Positions 45,195-55,158 of a stretch of 64,000 bases of DNA are shown here, piece after piece. Position 1 is the stretch's first letter. Each line of letters begins with the position of its first letter. This DNA comes from Thalassolituus maritimus (GTDB lineage: Bacteria > Pseudomonadota > Gammaproteobacteria > Pseudomonadales > Oceanobacteraceae), in NCBI GenBank assembly GCA_913019975.1, contig CAJWBH010000012.1, positions 62,001 through 126,000 on the forward strand, in the 5' to 3' direction. A model generated the notes under the pieces. The model was not told the DNA's origin, ran no database searches, and saw nothing but the letters and a program-made list of their open reading frames with translations. A program made the position numbers and the translations under genes.

Positions 45195-48110
45195 TTATGA
45201 CTGCTCGGGTTCAAGCCAGAGTTTCCAAAGTCGGGTCACATCATTACGCCGTGCATCAAATCCGAGTGCCGACACTGAGTCGCTCTCGAGGAGCAGGGAT
45301 TGTTTCTGCAATGCACGCCGGTGAGTTTCGGCTCGGTAGGACAGGTAGGTTTCCTGCAGGGTCTGACAGTCTTTTGGAGCCATCAGACCGGCCTTCGTTA
45401 AGGCATCCAGCAACCGCATGTTATCGGTGACCTGAGTAAGCTCAGGGTGCTGGTGTGACCAGGCCAGTACGCCATATTGAACCAGAAACTCGATGTCAAC
45501 AATACCCCCTTCATCCTGTTTCAGGTGAAACTGCTGGCCGTTCGTATCTTTAGAGCCGAGATTATCCCTCATTTTTTGCCGCATGGCTCGCACTTCTTCG
45601 CGCAGTTCAGGAATATCTCGCTGTGATGTCAGGATTTCCTGACGGATGTCATTAAAGCTTGAGGACAGCTCACTGGACCCACTGATTACGCGTGCGCGGA
45701 CCAGTGCCTGATGCTCCCAGGTCCAGGCATGATTCTGCTGATATTCTTTAAACGCTTTCAGCGACGCGACGATCATTCCTGAGTTACCTGATGGCCGCAG
45801 ACGCAGGTCGACTTCGTAGAGATCGCCGGAGCGGGTCTGAGTGCTGCAGAAGTGAACCATGCGCTGACCCATACGGGTATAAAATACGCCGTTATCCAGG
45901 CTGCGTTCGCCTGTGGTGGAGCCTCCCGGGTGACCGTGATGGATAAAGACCAGATCAAGGTCCGAGCTGTAACTCAACTCAAGACCACCCACCTTGCCGT
46001 AACCTACGATGAGAAACTCGGGCGTATATACCGGCTCTTTATTCGCGTCTGTCGGATAGCCATATTTCGCGACCATCTGCTCGAAGGCCAGATTCTGAAC
46101 CATGGTCATGGTGGTTTCTGCAAGGCGGGTGAGGTAGTCGCTGATCTTCATCAGAGGCAGTTTGTTCATCACTTCGCAGGCCGCCGCCCTGAGTTTGTGA
46201 GCGCGCACAAACTGGCGCGTCTGCTCCATCTGCTGTTCGAGATCATCGGCTTCGATCCGCAATAAACGGAGATGCAGCTCTTCCTGCAGCTCATGCTGGT
46301 CGGGCAGTCGGTACAGAGTTTCCGGCACAAGAAGCTCATCGAGCAGAAGCGGCGTTCGGGTAATGTATTCCGCGACCCAGCTCGATGCGGAACAGAGTTT
46401 AATCAATTGCTCCAGTGCCTGCGGGTTTTCACTGAGCAGAACAAGATAAGCTGTACGCCGAAGAACGGCTTCAAGCAGCGGAATTACTCGTTCAAGTGTT
46501 TCTTCGGTATTGTCTTGCGCCCAGACCTGCTCCAGTAACGAAGGCATCAGTGCTTCAAGACGTTCGCGGCCTATCTGCTGCATGTTGGTTACCGGGCGTG
46601 ATTCACGGAAGGTATCAATGCGCTGGCGCACTGCGGATTCACCGGCGCACGGATACTGCTTAAGGAAATCTCTGGCGGCCTCTTCGTTCAGTTCGCCATG
46701 CCAGAGGTCGAGCCAGACATGGTCGGCTTCCTTGTTATCCTGCTCGTCGTCATGAGCCACAATCTGAGCAAAGTGGTGGCTGACAATGCTGCGGTGCTGA
46801 TTCAATAAGGTAATGAAGGCTTCCCAGTCGTCGCATTGCATTGAGACTGCTATGCGAGCCTGATCGGTTGGGTCGGTGGGCAGTTCCTGCGTCTGCTCAT
46901 CCCGTAAGCTCTGAATTGCGTGTTCGGTATCACGTAGGAAGAAGTAAGCGCTTTTCAGCTCTTCGGTAGCACCGGACGGCAGATAGCCCTCTGCGGCGAG
47001 AATATCCAGCACATCGACGAGTTCACGTATCTGAAGATGTTTTTCCTGGCCGCCACGAATCAGCTGAAATGCCTGTACGATAAATTCGACTTCGCGGATG
47101 CCGCCCGGGCCCAGCTTCACATTGTTATTAAGGCCACGTCTGCGTACTTCAGCATTGATCATGGCTTTCATTGAGCGCAGCGATTCGAAAGCACTGAAAT
47201 CAACATAAACCCGGTAGGTAAAGGGTCTTAAAATATCGAGAAGCTCCTGTGCTTCCGGACTGTCTTCGCCCGTCATTACCCGGGCTTTCACCATGGCGTA
47301 GCGTTCCCAGTCGCGTCCCTGGCTTTGGTAATACTCGTCGATAGAGGCAAAGTTCATGACCAGAGGGCCACTCTGACCGTAGGGGCGCAGGCGCATATCA
47401 GTACGGAAAACAAAGCCATCGACGGTTTGTTTATCAAGCGCCTGAATCAGCTTCTGGCCAAGCTTAATAAAGAATTCCTGATTGCTGATGACCTTCGGGC
47501 CGGTCGTATTGCCACTCTCGGGGTAAGCAAAAATAAGATCGATATCTGAGCTGAGGTTGAGCTCCCAGCCGCCCAGCTTGCCCATGCCTATGACAAGAAG
47601 ATGTTGTTGCTCCCCGGATTCTTTACCGACAGGCTGGCCATGACGGGATTCGAGTAACGGCGACAGGAACTGGATACTACGGATGACGCAGACGTCCGCG
47701 AGTTGAGAAAGAGCTCGTGTCGTCTCCAGTGTACTGGCTTTTTTCAATGCATCCCGCCAGATGATATGTACCATGGCGCGACGCCGTAGTTTGCGCAGTG
47801 CAGCGTGCCAGTCATCTTCGGATTCAGCACCCCGGGCCAAAGTATCAAGCCACTCGTTTAACTTTTTACTGTTGATCTGAGCGTTGATGGAACCGTCAAT
47901 AATGGCATGACATAGATGTTCATGGTCTCGTGGGAAAGCGTCTGCGACATAGTCGCTCAGAGTCAGAACGGTTTGCAGTGCCGTCTGATGTTCGGGAGTT
48001 AAACCGCTGAAAAACTCCTGCCATTGCAATCCCATTCGCTCTGCCAGAGAGACGAGTTGAGGCTCTGTTGCCTGCCAGTGGGATAGGAGTGCATCGGGGA
48101 GCATATTCAT
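45195..48110 (-). CDS. glnE: Glutamine synthetase adenylyltransferase/deadenylase
   Basis: Adds and removes AMP on glutamine synthetase in response to PII. The 971 residues carry two nucleotidyltransferase domains: GKLGGWELNLSSDIDLIF in the deadenylase half and GKVGGLELSYSSDLDLVF in the adenylylase half, with helical linkers between. Normal length and intact active sites. Confidence 0.97.
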   Translation of the reverse strand: MNMLPDALLSHWQATEPQLVSLAERMGLQWQEFFSGLTPEHQTALQTVLTLSDYVADAFPRDHEHLCHAIIDGSINAQINSKKLNEWLDTLARGAESEDDWHAALRKLRRRAMVHIIWRDALKKASTLETTRALSQLADVCVIRSIQFLSPLLESRHGQPVGKESGEQQHLLVIGMGKLGGWELNLSSDIDLIFAYPESGNTTGPKVISNQEFFIKLGQKLIQALDKQTVDGFVFRTDMRLRPYGQSGPLVMNFASIDEYYQSQGRDWERYAMVKARVMTGEDSPEAQELLDILRPFTYRVYVDFSAFESLRSMKAMINAEVRRRGLNNNVKLGPGGIREVEFIVQAFQLIRGGQEKHLQIRELVDVLDILAAEGYLPSGATEELKSAYFFLRDTEHAIQSLRDEQTQELPTDPTDQARIAVSMQCDDWEAFITLLNQHRSIVSHHFAQIVAHDDEQDNKEADHVWLDLWHGELNEEAARDFLKQYPCAGESAVRQRIDTFRESRPVTNMQQIGRERLEALMPSLLEQVWAQDNTEETLERVIPLLEAVLRRTAYLVLLSENPQALEQLIKLCSASSWVAEYITRTPLLLDELLVPETLYRLPDQHELQEELHLRLLRIEADDLEQQMEQTRQFVRAHKLRAAACEVMNKLPLMKISDYLTRLAETTMTMVQNLAFEQMVAKYGYPTDANKEPVYTPEFLIVGYGKVGGLELSYSSDLDLVFIHHGHPGGSTTGERSLDNGVFYTRMGQRMVHFCSTQTRSGDLYEVDLRLRPSGNSGMIVASLKAFKEYQQNHAWTWEHQALVRARVISGSSELSSSFNDIRQEILTSQRDIPELREEVRAMRQKMRDNLGSKDTNGQQFHLKQDEGGIVDIEFLVQYGVLAWSHQHPELTQVTDNMRLLDALTKAGLMAPKDCQTLQETYLSYRAETHRRALQKQSLLLESDSVSALGFDARRNDVTRLWKLWLEPEQS

Positions 48111-48389
48111 TAACCTGTGTTGGTGTCTTACTGGTTGTCTAGGTAGTTGCCTGTGAATTAACTGTAGCGGGTAATGTGTGCCTGTGAACAGTGATCTTAT
48201 GATCAGGTTGATTATAGGACGAGGTTGATTACAGGAATAGACAGTCGCATTCGGGAACCCGATACTGTCGGCAGGGTCGATATAGCCTCTTTAACTGTCT
48301 TTTGTCAGACCTGTTCGCAGTTTTACATTTGTTATCAGATATCATCGCCACATTTCGCGATCGTACGTTTTACCGGAGCTTTCGAACGG

Positions 48390-50723
48390 ATGTCAGGGAA
48401 ACCTACCAAAAAAACAACAGTGAAAAAGTCAGCAGCAAAGAAAGAAGTGTCTAAAAAACCTGTCGCCGGAAAGCAGCGGCGCTGGAAAGCGACACTCTTA
48501 GGCTTGTTCTCCGTATCGCTGGTGATTTTCGGTGCCTGGATGATTTATCTGGATGCCGAAGTGCGCCGGGCATTTGATGGTAAAAAATGGGCACTACCAG
48601 CCAAGGTGTATGCGCGCCCACTCGCCCTGTATCCGGGGTTACTGCTGTCGCCACAGCAGCTTCAGGCCGAATTGCAGTGGTCGGACTACAGGCAGAGTAG
48701 GGCCGCCGACCGGCCAGGCACCTATCAGAGGACGGGGAATACCTGGCGTATTTATCGGCGCGGCTTTCCCTTCTGGGATGGCCCCGAGCCAAGTCGGGTT
48801 ATTGAAGTAACGTTAGCCTCCGGGCGTGTCGAAAAGGTCTCTGATGAGCAGAGTGCCAAGGCTCTGGTACGTCTTGAGCCTCAGTACATCGGCGGTATTT
48901 TCCCTGTTCACAATGAGGATCGGGAGCTCGTCCGGCTTGAAGATGTTCCACCGGTGCTCGTGGCGGCATTGATCATTACTGAAGATAAACGCTTCTTTGA
49001 ACACTGGGGAATTTCTCCCACAGGCATTGCCCGGGCCATGGTCGCGAACGTCAACGCTGGCCGTATGGTTCAGGGTGGCTCAACGCTCACTCAGCAGTTG
49101 GTAAAGAACTTTTTTCTTACTAATGAACGATCCCTGAGTCGCAAGATTCAGGAAGCCTTTATGTCACTGTTGCTTGAGCTGCATTACGACAAAGAAGAAA
49201 TTTTAGAGGCCTACATCAACGAGGTTTATCTCGGGCAGTCCGGGCGTCGCAGCATTCATGGTTTTGGTCTGGCCTCGCGTTTCTATTTCGGCAAACCTTT
49301 GCGAGAGCTCGACAACGCAGAGATTGCGACTCTGGTCGGACTGGTGAAAGGGGCGTCCTACTATAATCCCCGTCGAAACCCTCAGCGCTCGAAAGATCGT
49401 CGTGATTTAATTCTTGGCCTGATGGCTGAAAGTCAGGTCATTACTGAAGCGGAAAGCCTGCGCGCCAAACGAACCCCATTATTAACTGCCTCACCTAAGC
49501 GTGCGGGGCAGCGTGAATACCCTGCGTTTCTTGAACTGGCTAAACAGCAGCTTCAGCAGGATTATCGCCTGCAGGATTTGCAATCAGAGGGCTTGCGTAT
49601 ATTTACAACGCTCGACCCCTGGGTTCAGAGCGCGGTTGAAAGTTCGGCTGAAGCCCATCTCTCGTCATTAGAAACGCGTTCTCCGCGACTTAAAGGCAAG
49701 TTGGAAACCGCAGCTGTGATCACCAGCGTCGATGGTGGCGAAATTCGCGCCTTGCTCGGTGGGCGCGACGCGTCTTTCTTTGGTTTTAACCGCGCATTGA
49801 ATGCGAAGAGAGCGGTTGGCTCTCTTGCTAAACCTGCGGTTTATTTAGCGGCATTACGTAGCGGTGAGTATCACTGGGGCACCCTGATTGATGACAGCCC
49901 AGTTACGGTAGAAGGGCAGGATGGGAGCCTCTGGCAGCCTCAGAATTACGATAAGAAAAGTCACGGTATGCTGCCAATGCAGGAGACTCTGCAGCGTTCT
50001 CTGAATCAGGCGACGGCACGCTTAGGAATGACGGTTGGTCTGGATAAGGTCGTCGATGAACTGGTCCGCTTAGGTATCCGGGATGATCTGCCTCCTTACC
50101 CGTCTTTGTTGCTGGGCGCTATGTCGCTGTCTCCCTTCGAAATGACCCAGATGTACCAGACGATTGCCTCTGAGGGCTTCCTGATGCCACTGCGCACCAT
50201 TGATGCAGTGACCACCGCAGAGGGAGATATGCTTTCCTCTTATGCAATTCGTGGTCAGCAGGTATATGACCCGGTGACGATGGAGTGGCTCACGTCAGGC
50301 CTCAAGGCCGTCGTGAGTGAAGGCACCGCCCGACGGCTTAATGACCTGCCGCAACCGCTTGCAGGTAAGACGGGCACGAGTGATGAGCAGCGGGATGCGT
50401 GGTATGCCGGCTTTGATAATCGCCATCTTGGCGTGATCTGGGTAGGTATGGATGACAACGGACCTATGCCATTTACCGGCAGCAGTGGCGCACTGCCCAT
50501 CTGGCAGGAATCGTTCAGGCGGATGGGGACAGAGCCGCTGACGCCTTCGCGCAGTCTGGTTGATATCCCGGTGAACCCTCAGGGTCAATTACTCGAAGAC
50601 GGATGTTCTGGTAAGGTATATAACTTTCCCGCATCGTGGCAGACAACAAAACGACTTGCCTGCGAATCCGGGGTTCAGAGTATTGGTAAAGGGATTCGCT
50701 CATGGTTCGAACGATTGTTTTGA
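48390..50723 (+). CDS. mrcB: Bifunctional penicillin-binding protein 1B
   Basis: Peptidoglycan glycosyltransferase/transpeptidase. I start at the ATG at 48390 (MSGKPTKKTTVKKS), giving 777 residues; the longer upstream frame has no family match. Layout: basic cytoplasmic tail with Lys repeats, TM helix at about 30-52, a UB2H-like domain (60-170), the GT51 domain (EDKRFFEHWGISPTGIARA and GGSTLTQQLVKNFF), then the transpeptidase with SLAKP (nucleophile Ser), SLN and KTGTSDE. The lipoprotein gene overlapping its 3' end is probably its activator. Confidence 0.95.
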   Translation: MSGKPTKKTTVKKSAAKKEVSKKPVAGKQRRWKATLLGLFSVSLVIFGAWMIYLDAEVRRAFDGKKWALPAKVYARPLALYPGLLLSPQQLQAELQWSDYRQSRAADRPGTYQRTGNTWRIYRRGFPFWDGPEPSRVIEVTLASGRVEKVSDEQSAKALVRLEPQYIGGIFPVHNEDRELVRLEDVPPVLVAALIITEDKRFFEHWGISPTGIARAMVANVNAGRMVQGGSTLTQQLVKNFFLTNERSLSRKIQEAFMSLLLELHYDKEEILEAYINEVYLGQSGRRSIHGFGLASRFYFGKPLRELDNAEIATLVGLVKGASYYNPRRNPQRSKDRRDLILGLMAESQVITEAESLRAKRTPLLTASPKRAGQREYPAFLELAKQQLQQDYRLQDLQSEGLRIFTTLDPWVQSAVESSAEAHLSSLETRSPRLKGKLETAAVITSVDGGEIRALLGGRDASFFGFNRALNAKRAVGSLAKPAVYLAALRSGEYHWGTLIDDSPVTVEGQDGSLWQPQNYDKKSHGMLPMQETLQRSLNQATARLGMTVGLDKVVDELVRLGIRDDLPPYPSLLLGAMSLSPFEMTQMYQTIASEGFLMPLRTIDAVTTAEGDMLSSYAIRGQQVYDPVTMEWLTSGLKAVVSEGTARRLNDLPQPLAGKTGTSDEQRDAWYAGFDNRHLGVIWVGMDDNGPMPFTGSSGALPIWQESFRRMGTEPLTPSRSLVDIPVNPQGQLLEDGCSGKVYNFPASWQTTKRLACESGVQSIGKGIRSWFERLF

Positions 50724-51076
50724 TCGCAGTAGTTGGCTTTCTAACGGCGTGTGCGAGCACATCAACGCAGGATGGCCCCACGGAAAACTACGGACAGTAT
50801 CAGGGGGGTACTGATCATCCCGCCGTAAAAATGTTGTTTGGTCAGGCAGATGATGCAGCTAAGGCAGGCAACTGGAGCGCTGCGCTGACGTACCTTGATC
50901 AGGCACGACGCATTGAGCCGAGAAATCCCTATGTGCTCTACCGTCAGGCGAAAACATACGCAGCGGCGGGCGACAATGCACGCGCTCGTCAATTACTGGA
51001 AAGAGCCCGTGTCTTTGCCGACGATGAGGATGAAATGCTGAGTTATCTCCTCTACGAGCTGGAATTTCAGTTATAA
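50702..51076 (+). CDS. TPR-containing lipoprotein, probable PBP1b activator (LpoP-like)
   Basis: Protein of 124 residues: signal with lipobox L-T-A-C (Cys17), a short linker, then TPR-like helices (AAKAGNWSAALTYLDQARRIEP and AAAGDNARARQLLERARVFA). It overlaps the mrcB 3' end by 22 bases. In P. aeruginosa the TPR lipoprotein LpoP, encoded next to ponB/mrcB, activates PBP1b from the outer membrane. The same arrangement here supports that role. LpoB-type sequence is not seen. Direct function is inferred. Confidence 0.75.
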   Translation: MVRTIVLIAVVGFLTACASTSTQDGPTENYGQYQGGTDHPAVKMLFGQADDAAKAGNWSAALTYLDQARRIEPRNPYVLYRQAKTYAAAGDNARARQLLERARVFADDEDEMLSYLLYELEFQL

Positions 51077-51079
51077 AGA

Positions 51080-51107
51080 AACGGCCACATAATAGTGGCC
51101 GTTTTTT
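51080..51107. terminator. Bidirectional terminator between the TPR lipoprotein and chemoreceptor genes
   Basis: AACGGCCAC-ATAATA-GTGGCCGTT is a perfect 9-bp stem followed by a T run on the plus strand. It separates convergent genes. Confidence 0.9.
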
Positions 51108-51121
51108 ATGGTGTGAGAGAT

Positions 51122-52648
51122 CTAGTGCGTCTTAAAGTTGGCCAGTAAACCAGCAAGCTTACCAGCCATGCTCGATAGCTGCCCCGTTTTCGCCTTCGAG
51201 GCCTGAGCCAGTCCCAAGTTCGAGTCCCCGATTTCGCGGATCGAAATAATGTTGCCATTGACCTCGTTGACCGCCAGGTTCTGCTCGCGAATAGCTTGAG
51301 CAATTTGTTGATTCATCGTACTCATAGATTCTACCGCTGATTTAATCAGTCGTAGCTGCTCATCGATATGACCTATCTGGCTGACGCTTTCGCCAACACC
51401 GCTCAGTGATGTTTCCATTGCGCTCACCGCCTCACCCGAGCCCTTCTGCAACTGTTCAATCATTCGCTGAATCTCTTCCGTACTCTCATGAGTACGTGAT
51501 GCCAGGGTACGGACTTCATCCGCAACAACCGCGAAGCCGCGACCCTGCTCACCTGCACGGGCAGCTTCAATAGCGGCATTCAGTGCTAAAAGATTCGTTT
51601 GTTCCGCAATGCCCTGAATTACAGATAACACAGAGCCGATATTGTTACTTTCTGAGTCCAAGTTCTCGATAACAGTGTTAGCGGTTTTAATATTTTGCTC
51701 TAAACGCTCAATGCTGGTGCGGGCTGCACGAATTTCTTTATCGCTGGCCGCTGAGACTTCGGTTGCAGATGTCGCAGACTTGGCGGCTTCATCTGAAAAG
51801 CGATTTATCTCCTCCATCGCACTGGTCATTTCCTGAGTGGCGGAAGCAATTAGATCTGTTTCGTCGCTTTGCTTGCTGGACCCTGACTCGACAGTTTTGC
51901 ATGACTTATCGAAATCATCACTGATCCCCGAAATTTCATAAGACAGTTCACGGGCTTCATTGACGAGTTCATTGATCTGAGCAAAAAAGGTGTTAAAGGT
52001 ATGTCCGAAGGCAGACTGAGGTTTATCCAGTTGATAGGAAAGATCAATCTGACCTTCTTTCTGCAGATGCTCTCCAATACTGAGCAACTCAACACTCTGA
52101 AGGAATTCTGCCCAGCTCTTACGGGAAAGATATACGAGAACGCCCGCCTCAAATACGACGAAGGCAGCGTGTAAAAGTACGATCTCCAGGCCGGTAGTCA
52201 TATCGAGTCCCGGATGGTACTCAAATATATAAACGCCGGAACCCATTTCCTGGAGGTAGTTAAATACCAGGTGATGAATTGCGATCACGGCCGCCGCAGT
52301 AATGATAGTAAGCTGGTCGCGGTAATAAAGAAGCGCAGCAAGCAGAGCAAAGATACCAAAATGCATTTCAATCAAACCATGAGCCTGATGAATATGCAGT
52401 GCCGAGAAAACCATCAGTGATGCCGCAAATGAAATGCGTGTTAAGCGATGGCCGGGCATGGCCTTGCTGATCATTGCAGGCACAGCAACGGCGGGTACAC
52501 CGACCAGAAAGGCCTCCGCCCAGGTGCTATTCCAGCTGGCCAGACCGAACGATAGCGCGAGCAATGCCAAGCTCAGGGTGAGGAAAAACCGGTCCGCATC
52601 CCGATAGAATTTATTTATTGCAGGAGGTTGGCTCATAGCAGTAACCAC
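51122..52648 (-). CDS. Methyl-accepting chemoreceptor with His-rich polytopic membrane sensor
   Basis: Protein of 508 residues; the start is GTG at 52648 or ATG at 52636. The first 175 residues form about five to six membrane helices in place of a periplasmic domain. They hold an unusual set of His: [18 protein letters not shown], then [17 protein letters not shown] and LLHAAF. A HAMP-less linker leads to the signalling hairpin with [20 protein letters not shown]. The His in helices suggest heme or metal binding, but the ligand is unknown. It is not next to a che operon. Confidence 0.88.
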   Translation of the reverse strand: MVTAMSQPPAINKFYRDADRFFLTLSLALLALSFGLASWNSTWAEAFLVGVPAVAVPAMISKAMPGHRLTRISFAASLMVFSALHIHQAHGLIEMHFGIFALLAALLYYRDQLTIITAAAVIAIHHLVFNYLQEMGSGVYIFEYHPGLDMTTGLEIVLLHAAFVVFEAGVLVYLSRKSWAEFLQSVELLSIGEHLQKEGQIDLSYQLDKPQSAFGHTFNTFFAQINELVNEARELSYEISGISDDFDKSCKTVESGSSKQSDETDLIASATQEMTSAMEEINRFSDEAAKSATSATEVSAASDKEIRAARTSIERLEQNIKTANTVIENLDSESNNIGSVLSVIQGIAEQTNLLALNAAIEAARAGEQGRGFAVVADEVRTLASRTHESTEEIQRMIEQLQKGSGEAVSAMETSLSGVGESVSQIGHIDEQLRLIKSAVESMSTMNQQIAQAIREQNLAVNEVNGNIISIREIGDSNLGLAQASKAKTGQLSSMAGKLAGLLANFKTH

Positions 52649-52798
52649 ATTCTCTATATTGGTATCTGCTATTGAGTGTAGACAAGGCCCAGCAACTTGC
52701 TAATCGCAATATTGACCGAACCATTAACAAAGCTGGCTAATTTTTATACAGGTATTGTGCGATAGATAACCTTCAGTTATGCAATCGCAGCTTAACTT

Positions 52799-53419
52799 CT
52801 ATTGCCCGACCTCGCGCTGGCGAATATGAAGGTTGGCCTGATAAATCAGAATGGTGAGGGGAATAGAAAGGTAGGCGAGATCTGGGGTCAACTTCAGGCT
52901 CTCGAACGAAATGCTCTCGTTCGTGTGAAGCAGATAACCCACCACTGCGGCTCCCCACAGTGCGGCTATGATAAGCTTTGGCGCTAACAACTGATGTGGC
53001 TTGAGTGCCCAGACTAATAGAGAAAGCGCGCCGATAAGTGCGCTAATTGTCGGTATATATTCCGCAACATCGCTGCGACGTGCCAGCTCAAAAATGACAC
53101 ACAATACTAGAAGAATACGCCCCCAGATCACTCGGTCCCAGTAGCAATTTTCACCGGCTCCGGCGACCTGGGCTGCCTGCACGGTACGTACGAGAACGAT
53201 CAATGGAAACGCTGCATACCAGGCCAGGCCGTACAGAAGCGTTCCGGCTGCATCGTTGCCCGTGACTGCGCTGAATATCTCCCCGCCAGCGGCAATGCCA
53301 ATGATGAGGCCCGCAGCAAAGTCCGCAGCCTTCTCCCCGGACCATTCGGTCCCGGGGACAGGGCGTGCGCACCAACAGAAGAGCGCAGAGATCAGTAATA
53401 GGACGGTGTTCTCAATCAC
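52799..53419 (-). CDS. Integral membrane protein of unknown function
   Basis: Protein of 206 residues with about six hydrophobic helices (for example [44 protein letters not shown] and [16 protein letters not shown]). No enzymatic motif is visible. The start overlaps the hemL stop by 4 bases (ATGA), so it is the tail of the hemJ-hemL transcription unit. I do not recognise the family. Confidence 0.7.
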   Translation of the reverse strand: MIENTVLLLISALFCWCARPVPGTEWSGEKAADFAAGLIIGIAAGGEIFSAVTGNDAAGTLLYGLAWYAAFPLIVLVRTVQAAQVAGAGENCYWDRVIWGRILLVLCVIFELARRSDVAEYIPTISALIGALSLLVWALKPHQLLAPKLIIAALWGAAVVGYLLHTNESISFESLKLTPDLAYLSIPLTILIYQANLHIRQREVGQ

Positions 53420-54711
53420 AGGGTCGCCATCACCCGATCAGCGGCAGCGATGGTGTCGTCGATATCCTGCTCGGTATGCGCAATGGACATAAAGCCCGCT
53501 TCGAATGAAGACGGCGCGAGGTATACCCCTTCTTTCAGCATGCCATGGAAGAATTTATTAAAACGCTCGCCATCGCAGTGGTCAGCCACGTCACGGAAGC
53601 CGTTAATTTCGTTCAACTCGGTGAAGAACAGGCCAAACATAGAGCCCGCGCTGGTGGAGGTGAATGGAATGCCATGCTTATCCGCCGCGGCTTTGAAACC
53701 ATCCAGCATCTGTTTTACCCGTGCGGTCAGCTGGTCGTAGAACCCAGGTTTCTGGATGGCTTTCAGCATCGCCAGACCGGCGGCCATCGCCAGTGGGTTG
53801 CCAGAAAGAGTCCCCGCCTGATACACAGGGCCGAGAGGCGCCAGGTATTCCATGATTTCGCGCTTACCACCAAAGGCACCAACGGGCAGACCGCCACCAA
53901 TGACTTTACCCAGACAGGTCATGTCGGGAGTAATGCCATAATATTGTTGCGCACCGCCCAGTGATACACGGAAGCCGCTCATCACTTCGTCAAAAATAAG
54001 CACAATGCCATGCACAGTGCAGAGCTCGCGTAACCCCTGGAGGAATGACTTCGATGGAGGAATGCAGTTCATGTTACCGGCAACGGGTTCGATGATGACG
54101 CACGCAATTTCGTCACCCATTTTCGCGAAGCATTCTTTAACGCTATCGAGGTCGTTGTAGTTCAGGGTAATGGTGTTTTCTGCAACGCCTGCAGGAACAC
54201 CGGGAGACGTCGGAACGCCTAAAGTCAGCATGCCGGAGCCCGCTTTCACCAGCAGTGAATCAGCATGGCCGTGATAGCAGCCCTCAAATTTCACCAGTTT
54301 ATCGCGGCCGGTAAATCCTCGAGCCAGACGAATTGCGCTCATGGTGGCTTCGGTGCCTGAGTTAACCATGCGCACCATGTCCATCGACGGGATCAGTTTG
54401 CAGACTTCGTCAGCCATCTCAATTTCAATATGGGTTGGCGCACCAAAGCTCAGGCCCTTATCCATACGTGCACGTACGGCATCAAGAATTTCATCCGCAG
54501 AATGGCCAAGAATCATTGGCCCCCAGCTACCCACGTAATCGATATAACGGTTGTTGTCGGCATCGAACACATACGCCCCTTTGGCGTGATCAAAAAAGAT
54601 CGGTGTACCACCGACACCTTTGAATGCACGTACCGGAGAATTTACACCGCCCGGGATGTGTTTCTGAGCAGCTTCGAACAACGCTTCCGACTGGGAAATA
54701 GAATAAGTCAT
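53416..54711 (-). CDS. hemL: Glutamate-1-semialdehyde 2,1-aminomutase
   Basis: PLP enzyme producing 5-aminolevulinate, the tetrapyrrole precursor. The 431 residues include FDEVMSGFR, the PLP lysine in [17 protein letters not shown] and the N-terminal [13 protein letters not shown]. It follows hemJ by 15 bases, which places early and late heme steps together. Confidence 0.97.
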   Translation of the reverse strand: MTYSISQSEALFEAAQKHIPGGVNSPVRAFKGVGGTPIFFDHAKGAYVFDADNNRYIDYVGSWGPMILGHSADEILDAVRARMDKGLSFGAPTHIEIEMADEVCKLIPSMDMVRMVNSGTEATMSAIRLARGFTGRDKLVKFEGCYHGHADSLLVKAGSGMLTLGVPTSPGVPAGVAENTITLNYNDLDSVKECFAKMGDEIACVIIEPVAGNMNCIPPSKSFLQGLRELCTVHGIVLIFDEVMSGFRVSLGGAQQYYGITPDMTCLGKVIGGGLPVGAFGGKREIMEYLAPLGPVYQAGTLSGNPLAMAAGLAMLKAIQKPGFYDQLTARVKQMLDGFKAAADKHGIPFTSTSAGSMFGLFFTELNEINGFRDVADHCDGERFNKFFHGMLKEGVYLAPSSFEAGFMSIAHTEQDIDDTIAAADRVMATL

Positions 54712-54726
54712 AACAATACCTTGGAA

Positions 54727-55155
54727 TTAAAACGGGCGGACGACGACGAGAATGACGACGCCGAGCAGAATAAATACCGGAACTTCGTTAAACCAGCGGT
54801 AGAACACATGGCTGCGAGTGTTCCGGTCTTCTTTGAATACTTTTAACAGTTGGCCGCAATAGAAGTGGTATACAACGAGCAAGGCGACCAGTGTGAGTTT
54901 TGCGTGCATCCAGCCCTGGCTGAAATAAAAGCTGGTGTTCATCGATAACATCCAGATGCCCAGGGCGATGACGACCACCATGGATGGCGTCATGATTCCG
55001 CGATAGAGCTTACGCTCCATAACTTTGAAACGCTCGCGGGATATCTCATCACTGGCATCAGCGTGATACACAAACAGGCGCGGTAAGTAGAAAATCGCCG
55101 CAAACCAGGTCACAACAGCGATGATGTGGAAGGCTTTCAGCCATAGGAAAGTCAT
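54727..55155 (-). CDS. hemJ: Protoporphyrinogen oxidase HemJ
   Basis: Membrane protein of 142 residues with four helices. The N-terminus LWLKAFHIIAVVTWFAAIFYLPRLFVYH carries the conserved His and Arg of HemJ; the centre GIMTPSMVVVIALGIWML and the KLTLVALLVVYHFYCGQ region fit too. It oxidises protoporphyrinogen IX. It starts 3 bases from the stop of the ClC gene. Confidence 0.9.
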   Translation of the reverse strand: MTFLWLKAFHIIAVVTWFAAIFYLPRLFVYHADASDEISRERFKVMERKLYRGIMTPSMVVVIALGIWMLSMNTSFYFSQGWMHAKLTLVALLVVYHFYCGQLLKVFKEDRNTRSHVFYRWFNEVPVFILLGVVILVVVRPF

Positions 55156-55158
55156 GAA

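Noticed and set aside
48205-48236. Tandem 15-base near-repeat AGGTTGATTAYAGGA, period 17, before mrcB
   Set aside because: Only two copies and no clear promoter or gene relation; probably a chance local duplication.
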